A DNA stretch of 64,000 nucleotides from Liquidambar formosana (GCA_039720395.1 CM077822.1:24077267-24141266); one strand, 5' to 3'; positions 21,416 to 34,273 are shown, counted from the first letter of the stretch. Notes: generated from the letters alone by a model not told the origin. Numbers and translations: made by a program.

Positions 21416-23163
21416 GTATGAGGCAAATGTTATAAAGAAAATTGTGGAGGAGATTCTAAGGCATGTGACAAATACATACCTAAACGTAACCAAATACCCG
21501 GTTGGAATATATTCTCGTGTGCAACACATGAATGAACTACTGCGTGTTGGATTAAATGATGTTTGCATTATAGGAATCCGTGCAATGGGCGGAATGGGTA
21601 AGACAACAATTGCAAAAGCCGTTTATAACTGATTATTTTCTACCTTTCAAGATAAATGTTTCCTAGATGTGGGCATAATCTCAGAGAAACCCAATGGTCA
21701 AGTTTGTCTCCAAGAGACACTTCTTTATGAAGTTCTAAAGAAAAAGATAGTGGTTAGCAGTGTTGATAGGGGAATCAATGTGATAAAAGAAAGATTATGC
21801 AAGAAAAGGGTTCTTGTTGTTCTTGATAATGTAGATCAATTATGGCAAATAGAGGCAGTAGTTGGAGATCGTGACTGGTTTGGCCTGGGAAGTAGAATCA
21901 TCATAACAACTAGACACCAGGATTTGCTAGCAAAGATTAAAGATGACATATATATGCTTAATGGATTAAATTATTCTGAGTCTCTTAAGTTCTTTAGTTG
22001 GCATGCCTTCAATAAAAGTCATCCGGAAGAAGCTTACATTGAGTTGTCAAATGAAGTAACAGGTTACTGTAAAGGACTACCTTTAGCTCTTCAACTTTTG
22101 GGTTCTCTTTTGTTTAATAGAAGTAAACTTGAGTGGAAAAGTCAATTAGAGAAATTAGGAAGAACTCCGCCTGATAATATTCAAAACAAGCTTAGAATAA
22201 GTTATGATGCATTGGAAGATAATGAGAGAAATATATTCCTTGATATTGCTTGTTTCTTCGTTGGAGTAAACAAATACTACACCATTAGAATATTGGATGG
22301 TTGTGGTTTCTTTCCAGAAATTGGAATTAGTATCCTTGTTCAAAGGTGCCTTCTAAGTATCAATGGAAAAAATGAGCTAACAATGCATGATCTACTTCGA
22401 GACATGGGAAGAAGAATTGTTCGTGAAGAGTCCCCCAAGGAACCCAAAAACTGTAGCAGATTGTGGTTTTATGACGATGTCCTTGATATACTAATGGAGC
22501 ACAACGTAAAGACCCAAATGAATGAATTAATTAATTTGTATGCAGCTAGTTGGAAAAACCACATGCATAAATCCTTTCACACCCAAAAAATAAAATAAAA
22601 AATAAATAAATAAACCCATAATTTGCTAATGACACACATGTTCTTTGACTGCGAAATTTATGCATGCATGAGAGCTCTCACGCATTGGCACCTTGCATGT
22701 CTTTTTTTAATAACTACTGCTCTTTGTTAACAGGGAACAGAAGCAGTAGAAGGGCTCATAGCAGAGTTGTCTAAATCAAATGTTCTTTCTTTGAGTACAA
22801 AAGCATTTGCAAAGATGCACAGATTAAGATTGCTTCAACTCAATAATGTACACCACATTGAAGGCAACGATCATATTTTCAAACAGTTAAAATGTCTCCG
22901 CTGGCATGCATTCCCTTTGAAGTTTATACCAAAAAATTTTCATGTGGAGAACCTAGTTGATATTGACATGCGACATAGTAAGTTGAGACAACTTTGGAAG
23001 GAAAGCAAGGTATAATTTCTTTTTTATTTTTTGATATCTTCAATAATTTGAATAAATCATATATTTATCTCACGCTTTGAATTTCTTTCTTTTTCAATAG
23101 GTCCTAGGAAAGTTGAAATTCCTTGATCTCAGTCATTCTCATTACCTAACGGAAACCCCAAAC

Positions 23164-23570
23164 TGTTAAGTTATGTGTGGAGCCTGATAGTTTTTTGTCC
23201 AATCTGGTGTTCAACACTATTTTTATACCTGATGCACGTACGTGCTTGTGTGATGCTCGTACGAGCATTGGTTATGCACGTACGATCATGTGCGTCGGAT
23301 CTGTTTTGTGTAACTTGGAAATATAAGGGTTTTAATATATTCTGATGTTAGGGTTGACAGCCGTCTTGGAGAGCACTGTGTCTGGGAGTGTCTGGGTGTG
23401 AGACCTCTTTGTGTTGTTCTTCAAAACATAGTGAAATCGCTGCAACTCCGTGGACGTAGCCTGAATTGGGTGAACCACATAAATCTGTGTGTTGTTTATT
23501 TGCCTTTGATTTATTTCCGTTTTCTTCTCTATATTCGCATCTCAAGATCCGTAGGAATAGGGTAGTTTAA
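23164..23570 (+). mobile_element. Solo LTR (copia-like) inserted in the LRR exon
   Basis: About 407 bp starting TGTTAAGTTATG and ending GTAGTTTAA(C) interrupts the codons after TETPN. LRR coding resumes at TTCCTACCACTCCCC (about 23581). CCCCAAA occurs on both sides (23156-23162 and 23571-23577), so the exact ends are uncertain by a few bases. Inside are three 21-bp palindromic units, a TATAAGGG-like box near 23322 and a downstream GTGGACGTAGCC..GGTGAACCAC segment of the kind seen in copia LTRs. No internal element sequence remains, as expected after LTR-LTR recombination. Confidence 0.7.
23230..23292 (+). repeat. Three 21-bp palindromic units in the solo LTR
   Basis: Units start at 23230, 23251 and 23272, exactly 21 bp apart. 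Their cores are GCACGTACGTGC, GCTCGTACGAGC and GCACGTACGATC; the first two are perfect 12-bp palindromes around CGTACG. The position upstream of the TATA-like box is that of an LTR enhancer. Confidence 0.85.
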
Positions 23571-25470
23571 CCCCAAAAAGTTCCTACCACTCCCCAAGCT
23601 TGAGAAATTAATACTTGAAGATAGTACAAGATTAGTGAAGGTTCACCCATCCATTGGACATCTTGATCGACTTGTCTTGGTGAATATGAGAGGTTGCACA
23701 CGCCTCCAGAATCTCCCAAGGAGCATTTGTAGGTTGAAATCTCTTAAAATTCTTCATCTCTCAGGCTGCTTGAAATTGGAGAAATTTCCAGAAGACCTAG
23801 GAGAGATGGAAGCATTAATTGAGCTCCTTGTTGATGGCACTGCAATAAGACAAATGCCCCTTTCCATATTATGTTTGAAGAACCTCAGGAATCTATCTTT
23901 ATGTGGTTGTAAGGGATCACTATCGAGCTCATTGGCTTCAGTCTTTAGGTCTTGGATATCGCCAAGGAGAAGCTTGGATCCCATTAGTCTACTGCCATCT
24001 TCTTTACCGGGTTTAAGTTCCCTAACAAGACCAAGTCTTGAGGATTGCAATCTATCAGATATTCCGAAAGATCTTGACTGCCTTTCTTTCTTAAGGGATT
24101 TGGATCTAGGAAGCAACAATTTTCGTAGCCTACCGGCTAGCATCAGTAACCTTCCCAGGCTTAAATATCTAAAGTTGGGTCATTGTACAAGGCTTGAATC
24201 ACTTACAGAGCTACCCACAAGTTTGATCGATTTGTATGCACCTGGCTGCATATCCTTGGAAAGACTACCGAATTTTTCAACATTCAAAAGCATTCCTTTC
24301 ATGTTCCTTCAAAATTGCAGCAAATTAGTTGAGATTCCTGGCTTGGGGAAGCCACAAAGTGTTGTTAATTATTTGCACATGGCAGGGTACAACAATCTAG
24401 ACAACGCTGGCAAGGAGAGTCTCCTACGGACCTGTATGCTGATCCCTCAGGTGCAACAATCTTCCAAACACTTCTAAAATTCAGCACTTTCAAAACTACA
24501 CACACACCATTTGAGTGGGATCCAAGATCAAACGGATTCCAGGCAATATATCAGGTCGATTGGAGAATTTGAGCCTTTCTGATTACATAAATTATTATTG
24601 AAAAAAAAAAAAAAAGCCATCTATATCTTACATGTTTTTCCACTACCTAATGTTTACTTTATTCAAATGCAATGATCACATCATCCAGTCAAGCTGATGT
24701 TTCAAATGTTTCCCACTTCTGCCTTGTGAAAAATATCATAATGTTTCAAACGGCCGTATGGGACGACACACGACGTACAACTAAAATCATTACTTTTACT
24801 TTTGGAATGAGTTTTCCAGGTTGTAATGGTCACTTACAATCAATCTTTTTCGACTTGTTTCCCATGCAGCCCAAGCAACATGATTATCAAATTGTTTTCC
24901 CTGGAAACGAGATTCCCCAATGGTTTAACTATCAGAGCACGGGTTCTTCGTTATCTTTCCAACTACCTCCTATGTTGGGATGTAAGATTAGTGGCTTTAT
25001 TATTTGTATTATTTATGGACCTAATATCAACCATTATGGACCGGTTGATATACCGCAAGAAAGAGAAAGAAAAATGTTTCCTCCTGTTAAGTACTCAATT
25101 CCACCCGATTCAACTCAGACTCTGCTTCATATTTCCTGCTTTAATAAAACCAAGCATGAGGCTGCACGCAAAAATAAAAACGTACTGCCAGAGACCAATC
25201 CTGATCTACCTGGTACCCCAAGATTTGTGTATGACGTTGAAATCCCAACTCAAGATCAGCTCTGGGCGTACCCAATCATGTTTCCTCCCCTATTCTTGGA
25301 GCGCTTCATGGTTTGACGGTGGGGATCAACTGGAGTTTAAAGCATGTTGTCGTGATGATGTAATTAATGTGAAGAAGGTTGGCGTCCACTTCATCTGTGC
25401 TCACAAAATGGGGAGTCGCCCAGAGTCAGACCACGGAGAATTGTTCCAATGCAACGTACATTGTCTCAAA

Positions 25471-26219
25471 TGAAAATGCCATGGTTGTTTTTGGCCATGA
25501 TGGAGACGCATTCGAACAACAGGCGGGGTCTAAGGCTAAGACAGACCGTGGTGATGATGAGGCTGGAGTGGAACCCAGCCATTGCTCGCCTGATGAGGAC
25601 CTAAACCATGTATAGTTTGGCGTACCAGGCTCGTTCTACCGAGACTACAACCAGCATTGATGGCACACTGCCGGCAATTCCTGCAGCGATCTTGATGCGT
25701 GGCCACTGTTAAAGACCTCCCACTGGCGGCGACCACCTCCTCTAAGCAGCGATGTCCAATCAGCAAATTCCATTCACTACTTCGGTCAACAACCTTTGTT
25801 CAGGTATGTTATGTTCTCTCTCTCTCTCTCTCACATATATCTAATCTCTCTGTAATCGTATTATTCCTCATTGGTTTTCAGTCCTAAAACCCACTTACTG
25901 TTTTTTCCCAGTCGATTTTGGTTTCTTTTCAATGTGGTTCGGTATTCGGTAGAATCGAACTAAAACCAGGTTTTTCATGTGGAATTTGTTTGACATTAAA
26001 ATAAGCCTACCAAGTGTTTGATAAAAATTTTAGATGGATTTAGACTACATGTGGGAGTATTTGTTTAGAAAATGCATTCACAAAGCTAGCTATTCAATTT
26101 GTATCATCTACTAATAGCTTTTGCATTGTTTGGTTGCGCTTATTGTAAGTATTCTTTATAAGTAAAGAAAGTTATTTTTAACCTTTCTGCTTTTTGCTGT
26201 TTTTGGTCTATTAGGATTT
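25471..26219. other. 3' flank of the TNL pseudogene, no gene recognised
   Basis: Short overlapping frames at 25480-25890 have no domain I recognise. A (CT)n tract lies at about 25815-25832. The rest is AT-rich. Confidence 0.55.
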
Positions 26220-26627
26220 GGGCCGTGCTATTGTCACCACATAAAATACTCTAAGCCCCTCATTTAATTTACATTTTTAAGGTTTTATGAAAAATATATA
26301 AAAAAATTTATGAAAACTAATCACATAGTCTATTAGAAAACATTATTCCAGATAATTTTGTAAAAGAAAGTTTTTCCAAAATCTGTCATTTAAGTAGACT
26401 TTTTGGCAATTTTTCATGGAAAATGAAATAGAGATTTTAAATGGCCAAAAAGTCTACTTAAATGATAGATTTTGGAAAAAATTTCTTCTACAAAGTTGTT
26501 CAGAATGATGTTTTCTAGTTAACAATGCTATTAGTTTTTGTAAAAACCTTTTATATTTTTCATAAAATCTCAAAAAGTGTAAACTAATGGGGTTTAAGTA
26601 CTTTATGTGGTGGCAATAACCTCACTC
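26220..26627. mobile_element. MULE-type MITE, copy B (408 bp)
   Basis: Same palindromic family as copy A. Flanking 9-mers are TTAGGATTT (26211-26219) and TTAGAATTT (26628-26636), matching at 8 of 9 positions. The ends carry TATTGTCACCACATAAAATACT and its inverted counterpart. Confidence 0.85.
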
Positions 26628-26636
26628 TTAGAATTT

Positions 26637-27995
26637 TTACTTTTTGTTAGGGTGGCGATATTACTAAAGAGGAAATGTTGCTTCCACGGCTTTTTACAAC
26701 GTTTTACCTATTTTGCCTTGCTGAGTCAAAAAGGCTAAAGGCTCTTAGATCTTTAACATCCCGGTGAGCTTTTATTCGATCCAAAAGAGAGGGAAAGAAT
26801 TGGATGTTATTGTTGCCGTAGCTGTCCCACACTCCCCTCTTCTCCCTCCCAACAACATTCTCTTCTCTCTCACACCCACGCTGACGACGCCAATCAAACC
26901 CCGACGGCTACGTTATCTCTTCCCTTTTGTAATCCCATCAAAGGATGTCTTGGAAATTCTAGTACTATGAGAGAAGAAATCAGATTATTGGTGTTAACTC
27001 GCCGAACACAACAAGATTCAATGAACCAACAAAGTATAGTTAAAGTTCCTGAGATATAGAAAGAGGATGGAGGAATAGGGATGTTCTCTTACGCAGAATG
27101 GTTATGGGTTTTGAATTTTTGATGATGGGTAGTGGGGTTTCTTCAGATACGGCAGTTTAATTACATGTATAGGTTTTGGTGTGCGCTATGGAACTTACAA
27201 ATAATAAGGATAAATCTATACATTTTGTGGAGGAGGCCTTTGCCAGGAAAAATGGAGTTCGCTGGTAGTATCCGAAGAGTTTATTATTATAATTAAATTA
27301 TTAAAAAAAAAAAGAAAGTAAGGCAGATGTTATGGGTGTGGCAGCTAGTGTGATTTAACACGAGGAAGAGAGAGAGAGAGAGAATAGGCAGAGCTTGTGG
27401 TAGCAAAGGAGGTGTTCGCCGGAAAAAATAGAGTTCGCCGATCGAATAAGTTTTTATTTTTATTTTTATTTTTGTCAAAACTGATTTGGGCTATCTTTCT
27501 TAGCACATCGGATCACTAGAGACATCACAGCATTATACGGTACCATTAGTTGCTGGTGGCCATTTTCCGTTTGGTTAAAAGGAGCTCTGGGCAACACATG
27601 GGATTTGGCCTTTTTGACTTCTCGAGGGCAAAATAGGTAATCCGTTGAATAAAACCATGGAAGCAACCTTTTGTTCTCTGGAAATATCACCACCCATTAA
27701 GCAAAAGCAACAAAACTAAGAGTACATTTGATAAAATTGATTTTTACTTTTACATTTTTTTATACAAAATAGAAGCATGTTGGTAACATAAATTTTACAT
27801 TTGCTTTTTGCTATAAATAAATGCCTAATTTTTTTTTCAAAAAATAGGAAAACATGGATTTTTTTTTTTTTGGAAAAAAAAAAAAAACAAAAAAACAAAA
27901 ACAAAAAAGACAAAAACAAAAACAAAACATGATCACCCATTTGCTCATCCTCATTCACCTATTCCTCATTCTCATATTCAATAAATAAACTGTCT
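26637..27995. other. Intergenic, no gene recognised
   Basis: No recognisable coding similarity. A (GA)n tract lies near 27368-27383, and T/A-rich homopolymer sequence near 27830-27925. A short frame at 26764-26970 has no domain. Confidence 0.6.
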
Positions 27996-28240
27996 TGTTG
28001 GATTTACACTATGATAAAATTATGAATTGCACAAGCAGTTATAATAATGCATGTTTGTTTTTTCAAAGAATATGAAGGCATCACTTTCAATATAGGAAAG
28101 CATTTCTTTAGAACTCCAAAGCAACATTCAACAACATTACGCAATGCGTGTTTGTAGGTGACAATGCTCGCCCCAATAAAGTGAAAGATAATCATGCATG
28201 TTGGTGAAGCTCGAGTCAGCCACATAATATTTGCCTAAAA
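27996..28240 (-). pseudogene. PIF/Harbinger transposase relic (3' part of DDE nuclease)
   Basis: On the minus strand one frame reads KYYVADSSFTNMHDYL and, after a frameshift near 28145, another reads RNVVECCFGVLKKCFPILK followed by an ACAIHNFI block. These match the conserved C-terminal blocks of plant Harbinger-type (HARBI1-like) transposases, which normally read RNVIERCFGxLKxRF and ALHNFI. The rest of the DDE domain is not visible in the surrounding sequence. It is a dead fragment. No inverted-repeat ends were assigned. Confidence 0.75.
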
Positions 28241-31202
28241 CATATATTAAAATTTACAGATTAAAGCTTAAACATATTATTTAATACCCACCTAGATTAA
28301 AGATTAAACAAAGTATTTAATACCTAGATTAAAGATTAAAAGATTGACTTAAAAATAATAAAAAAGAAAAACAAGTTTCATTCTCTAACTTAGAAAACCA
28401 AAATTCTTAATTAGCCATTCTAATCTTTGACCTTAGGTGCATATATATATATATCAATGCTGGTGTGTTGATGACTAGATACCTCATTTCATAAAATCTA
28501 ATGTAGAACAATTGGGTATTTTAGGCTTCTTGTGGACATGATTGATTAAAATCAAAATTAGTTTGGCACTGGGACAAAGGAAAGGACTGCTGATTCTAAT
28601 GCAAGAACTTAACCAATACTCCCAAAAGTCGCAGCTAAGAGGAGTATCAGATTAGATCCCTTTATCCCAAAGTCACAGCTGTTGGAGTGTCAAATTAAAA
28701 CCCTTTACCCCATAGATCCTAGCGCCTCAATTGAGACCTCACGGACTCCATTCTAGGGCTCACCCTACTCCAGCTGAGCAATGCCCTTATCAGAGGGTTC
28801 TAAGGGTTATAGTCTCAATTGACCGTAACCCTTAGGGGTGTGTGTGTGTGTGCCACCATCTGACAGACACTTAATTGGGCTGTTGATTTTGTGTGTGTGT
28901 GAAGCTGGATTTTAATGGCATAATTTGCAGCTCTTTTTTATTTTTGTATTTTTTAAAAAAAATTCTAATTCCATCAATTATGTGCAATTTATTCTCAATT
29001 TTTCAACATGAACGAGGCATCCGGATACTTGTGTCCTATCACTTGTGATGGTCTGAATTTAAATTTTATTGTTTTTTTTTCCTCCCAATCAACATATGTT
29101 ACAAGTAGTAGTTTTAGTTCTCATACTAGATGAGATTTTTATGGCTAAGTGCAAAGAATAAAGATGGATCGTTTACAATTTGATCTATAAAATTCTTTGT
29201 CATTCTATTTTTACTCTACAAGCTAGACTGATCAGGTTACTACTTATTATCTTTCCCAGATAGTGATTTTTGGAAAACTAGTGCAAAGAATAAAGTGGAA
29301 TATATGTATACTGGTAGACAATTGCTTTAGCAATAATCTTATCCTGTCCGAAGCAACTCAAATGGCTGAACCTAAAAACCCACAACATTCATGTTTCCCA
29401 TGAGCTCTGTACAATCTCAGCAATATTAATTTTCCACTGATGTTTTCTTTGCTTTTTGTCTAAAAAATAAAAAATAAAATAAAAAAATAAAATAAAAAAA
29501 CACAAGTTTTCTTTGCTTTTATATGTTACTCCTTGAGCTTATACAACTGGTGGTTGCAACTTGAAAGTATACTTATTTTGGAGTCATCACACCATATTAC
29601 TTGGGAGGGGAATCTAATTTACGTTTTATGTTATTATAATTTTTTAAAACTGAAAACTTTAACTCAGTTAAGTCAAAAAATTGGATAAGGATCAGTAGGG
29701 GGAGGTTTAAGTTTTCTCGGGTCCTAATTAATAGAAAATCAACGATTTAGATTCTTAGGTTATCTATATATGTTCCTTCATTTTCTTAGCAGCCAAAAGG
29801 AGTACTGGGATTTTGGTTTCTTTTTTATGATTTGGGCTTTGGTTTAGAAATTTGGTTAACTGGTTTGTTGGCTTTTACTTTTGGTTGAGTGGGAATGTGG
29901 GATGGAGGCATGGAGCTATAGAATTCACCTCCAGTCCTATGAGGTATGGTTGTTACAAATCATACTTTTTGTATAGGCTTTTATTGATTGCAACGTGTAT
30001 GAATTAAACCTGCAAGGAAGTGAAAAATGCCTAAATAACCAGGACTGTGTAGTTAGAAACACTTTTCCCCCTCTCAATAATAAAATAAATAGGGTTAAAA
30101 TAATCTCTAGCATGTTGGTGAAGATCCAAAACATTCTTCAGTGATGGCTAGTAGTTTTGTTTTGCCGAGAATGTGGTGGCATGGATTGAGAATGAATCCC
30201 ACTAGGTTGTGCGCTCTCCATGTACCTGAACATTGTTTACAATGGGTCAATAATCTTTTCAGTTTACTTAATTTTTAGAAGGCCTTAATCCCAAATGACA
30301 AAAATTTATAATGTAGAAATCATCTATTACTGATTCCTGCATCATTGAGAAGTCTACAACTTGGTGCAGATTTAATTCATTTCAAAAGGAATGAATGAGA
30401 AGTCATAAGAGTGTTGTTGGGTATTGCATGAGTCCAGATATTAGGAGGGGATCATCTAATCTTGTTTTTTAGGTGGTTTAATTCCAAATTATGGTGATGC
30501 AAATGGTCTACCATTTCCATTCATACAAATAAATAGTTCATTACCATGCTTGTGCTGTTTCATCAATTTTCTGAGCAGCTTGTATCTTTGAGCTTCCATA
30601 CTCAAACAGACTTCAACCAACGGTATGTTGCTCAGCTCTCTACAAACTGGAAAATGGATGAGGGTGATGCTAGTCCATGATAGATGCAGATATTGTGCTA
30701 CTCTTTGTTTCTGTCATTAGTCACTCATGCTTTCGAGTTTTTGGGATGTAAATTGATGGCATTCTTTTTGTAATAGCTTAGGTTTTGACCATATGGGAAA
30801 TACGAGACTGCTTTGTCCATCCTCCAATTGGAAGTCCCTAGTTCTTACAACAGTGCTGACCAAAGGGCACCTCCATGCAGGGGAAATACTCTTAGTCTGG
30901 AGGTACTTAATATACTCATTTGCCTAGGTGCATCGCCTTTTTTTTGTTGAATTACAACAGTGCTGACCAAAGGGCACCTCCCTGCAGGAGAAATGTATTC
31001 TTTTAAATTTGCAGGCTGATGATATGTGGCTACGATCATATGAATTAATGGAGAAAACTTTAGAATTCACAGTATTAATCTTTCTATTATCTTACGCACC
31101 ACCTCAAGACCGTTACAATACATGACTGCGTAATTGAGTCTTGCATTAGACCTAAGAGCACAATGGTTTTTGAGAAAATGGTGATCTTCCCAAAGCATAA
31201 CG
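28241..31202. other. Intergenic, no gene recognised
   Basis: AT-rich sequence with small repeats: (AT)n at 28442-28454 and (GT)n at about 28840-28852. A ~40-bp direct repeat occurs at about 30847-30889 and 30953-30994, recognised by ACAACAGTGCTGACCAAAGG. No coding similarity was recognised on either strand. Confidence 0.6.
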
Positions 31203-31214
31203 TACATCCAAGTC

Positions 31215-31311
31215 CTAGTGGTGAGGGAGGGTGGGGATAAGGGTAGGAGTAGGATAGGTTAGGGGTTCAAACCCCTCCTAATGTACCCCAAAAAAAAAAA
31301 AAAAAAAAACA
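31215..31311 (+). mobile_element. tRNA-derived SINE, copy 3
   Basis: Starts CTAGTGGTGAGGGAGGG, contains the B-box-like GGGGTTCAAACCCC and ends CCTAATGTACCCC plus an A tail of about 20. Flanking TACATCCAAGTC occurs exactly at 31203-31214 and 31312-31323. This copy has the clearest ends of the three. Confidence 0.85.
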
Positions 31312-31323
31312 TACATCCAAGTC

Positions 31324-33599
31324 ATCAGAACCATTTTGCCTTCAAGAAACCGCGGGCCGTTTATGAAAAAGTTAGTCAAATTTTCCAAGAGCCTCTACCA
31401 GTGCTATAGTTTGACATGTTCTTTTGAAACCTTTCGGCAGCATGCAGGCCAGTACATTTTTTGATAATGTTGGGATTGATTTTTAGAAAAATTATTCATA
31501 TCTATGCAAACAATTTCATAACTGATGTTCAGGAAATTGCAAACCCATCCGTTATGTAAGATACAACCCAAAACTAACATAATTTTTTTGATATTGTTGG
31601 TATCCTCCCTCTTTGTTCTGAATTGGTTGACTTTTTTGGCTATTATTCTTGGAGGTTATGTTAGTGTTCACATCAAAGCTTGGCTTGCAGTGTTGGCTGG
31701 ACATCTCATTCCTTGTAACAAAAAAATCCAGCGTTATGCACAATTACTCCCTCCAATGGAAGCCGCAACCAAATCTATCCAAGCAAAAACCAAATTTTAA
31801 TGGACTCATCTGTTTTGAGAAAAGAAAATAATAAAAAATACCCAAACTATCAATTCTACATCACATTGCAGTCTTCTACTGAGGCACTTCCAATGTTTCT
31901 TTTGCAGTTGAATTAGATTTGAATTCAGAGATGGGCATTGTCTTGATCTGCAAATGGATAAGTAATATTTAAACATTCCATTGAATTTTATTCATTGTGA
32001 TCACATGACATTCCAACTCTTATTGGTAGAGTAATGCAACACATTTGCCACACATAATGCGCGCGTAGCTTCCCCCACTTCATCCTCTTTTCTCTTCACT
32101 TATCCATCAAAGTAGATTAAAACGATTATAGTGGAGAATCTGATGGGTAATGACTTTCATGCAGAAGAGTGAAGCCAGACAAGGACAACGATAATATCAT
32201 GCACAAGTGTTGGAATGTGTGAAGCTCCATAAGGAATGTAAATTTCACTTGAAGAATCCTACACTTCCAAGACATCTTAGACTTGGCGCAAAAATAATGA
32301 GACTATTTTTTGTACTGTGTTTAGAAAATGAAATAAAAGACTCAACTCATTCAATGTGTTTCTTTGACTTGAGTGAAACCCAAGAAAGTTGGCAAGTAAC
32401 TTTTCGTGGTTGGTATAGCATCTTGCCTGCACTTTATAGGTCAGGTTTTGAATTCAACTGTAATGTATTTATATTTAAGGTTGAAAAAAGACGTGATCAT
32501 AATCTTCTAAAGAAAAAATCGATGCAATGTCCCTCTTTAGTTAGACTTTTTGGTGAAAAATCGAGTAGAAATTGGCTGAAAAAACATTATAGGAATAGGA
32601 GAATATAGAGCACATGAGAGGAATATAGTGTTTTTTTTGTCCAATTTCTACTTGATTTTTCACCCAAAAACCTAACCCAAGGGGGACAAATGTTAAGAAG
32701 GTTTCTTGTAATTTATCCCTTAATTTTTATATCATTTTATTACTTTTGATACTACTTCAACCACTTTTACACACAATGATACAAAGTTTTTCACAGGGAA
32801 TAAGGCACTCTCCCGGCTTGATTCTTAACCTACTTCATCTCTTATATATCAATTATTGGAGCAAGGATTTGATGCTAAGCACCGTAGGATGTAGGGGTAG
32901 AGGCAGGATTTTTCTCTTGGGAAGACCAAGGTTTTAAATATACATATAGAGATTGTTCACCCGGGCGTCGTACGGGTGAAAATTTTCATATATATATATA
33001 AAAACAAAAGAAAAAAAATAAAGAAAGAAAGAAAATAATAAAATAATTAAAAGAGAAGTCTGATCTTGGTGAATTATAGTATATCACAATTCAGCTCACA
33101 ATTCTAATTTATTTGAGATACATTAGGGCCTGTTTGGAACTTCAAAAACTAGATTTGTCTAAGTCAATTCCATAACTGTGTTACATGTGCTGTGCACGTA
33201 TTGACTACAAAAATCACGCTAATTAATACAAAAAAAAAATAAAACAAATTAACAAATACTATATAATTGTAATTATGATATACAACCATTTATTTAAAAA
33301 TTAAATACACATATGTAGAATCTTAAACGTTCCCTCTCATTGTTCTACTGCAATATCGATCTCCATTCGAATATATTGTAGTCCCAAACATCAACTTCAT
33401 TTTCTTCACCCCATTCACTGTCGTGATGCATAATAATTCCAAAGTGGGCCCACATACCAACCTTACCTTAAATTAATTTTGATGTAGACCATTTTTCTGG
33501 CCTATTGAGAATTTAGATAGGGAAATTTACGTTTTGGTGACCAATTTACGTTTTGGTGACCACTAGCCAAACTATAGGCAAACTATAGCCAAACTAGGA
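31324..33599. other. Intergenic, no gene recognised
   Basis: A 133-codon frame at 32207-32608 has no domain I recognise and no supporting splice or start context, so it is not called a gene. A hairpin CACCCG..CGGGTG lies at 32958-32978. Short tandem words (ATTTACGTTTTGGTGACCA twice) lie at about 33527-33566. A left-end motif like the MITE at 284 lies at about 33126. Confidence 0.55.
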
Positions 33600-34251
33600 G
33601 CACCTTTTTCCTTGTTGGGTGCAAGTTAAATAAGCGGAAGCCGTTATTGCCTAAGGATAACTAAGCGGAAGTATTACAAATTTACAATCATGTAAGAAAA
33701 AAATATACAAATGAATAAATGATATAAAAACTAGGTGGAAACGAAAATTAAATGGATCAGATTTATATGGTATAGCAAATCACAAATTAATAAATAATTA
33801 ATACATACCGGTAGGAATTGGAAATGTAGTCATTATAGAGAAACTTCTATCTGCAAGAATTATATAAAAAATAGAAAAACCCTAATGGCTATGGTGCTAC
33901 ACCCAACTTTCGTAACTTCTAAATAATAGGATTTCATAATATACAATGAAATATATAGGTGGTTAAGTGACCACCAATAACCCTAATTAGTTTCCAAATC
34001 CAACTAGTATTCAACCTATCATGCGTCCTATGGGTCAAGACACGTAGAATCAAATTACCACATTCATTAAAAACCTTACTAATATTACCAAATTATATTT
34101 GATCAGACGGTTAAAACAAATTCACTGTAATTGATAAAAACCACTTGATCTATGGGTCCTACTTTTACAATATCATCACAATTAACTCATAATTTTATGA
34201 AAATAAAATATGAGCTATAGAGTTCAAAAATTGTTACATTCTCCCACTTGG
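33600..34251 (-). repeat. Possible copia 3' LTR relic with purine tract (minus strand)
   Basis: On the minus strand CCAAGTGGGAGAA (34251-34239) is followed at once by TGTAACAA (34238-34231). This is the usual arrangement of a copia polypurine tract next to the 3' LTR start. The LTR would extend leftward. Its other end was not resolved, and no coding sequence of this element survives nearby. Confidence 0.35.
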
Positions 34252-34273
34252 ACCATAGAGAGAGATTTTAAAA

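Larger units (their letters stand above)
21416..25470 (+). pseudogene. TNL resistance gene, exons 2 onward (NB-ARC, LRR, post-LRR); dead
   Basis: The NB-ARC exon (21416-22505) has the P-loop GMGGMGKTT, kinase-2 VLVVLDNVD, RNBS-B GSRIIITTR, GLPL (CKGLPLAL), RNBS-D and MHD (ELTMHDLLRDMG). It is followed by an intron (22506-22733) and a short LRR-start exon (22734-23009, from GTEAVEGL). The LRR exon begins at 23101 and, after the solo-LTR insertion, continues at about 23577-24475. A post-LRR (C-JID-like) region follows (about 24860-25470, VFPGNEIPQWF and a later GGDQLEF block). TNLs are intracellular immune receptors that bind nucleotide and oligomerise on effector recognition. Defects: TGA at 21630-21632 just after the P-loop helix, the LTR in the LRR, a frame change near 25300 and no adjacent TIR exon. 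Confidence 0.9.

Noticed and set aside
32207..32608. 133-codon open frame
   Set aside because: No recognisable domain, no convincing start context or splice sites, and it lies among repeats; open frames of this size occur by chance.
32958..32978. Hairpin CACCCG..CGGGTG resembling a Helitron 3' hairpin
   Set aside because: No CTAGT-type terminus follows within the usual distance and no 5' TC start was found, so it was not called a second Helitron.
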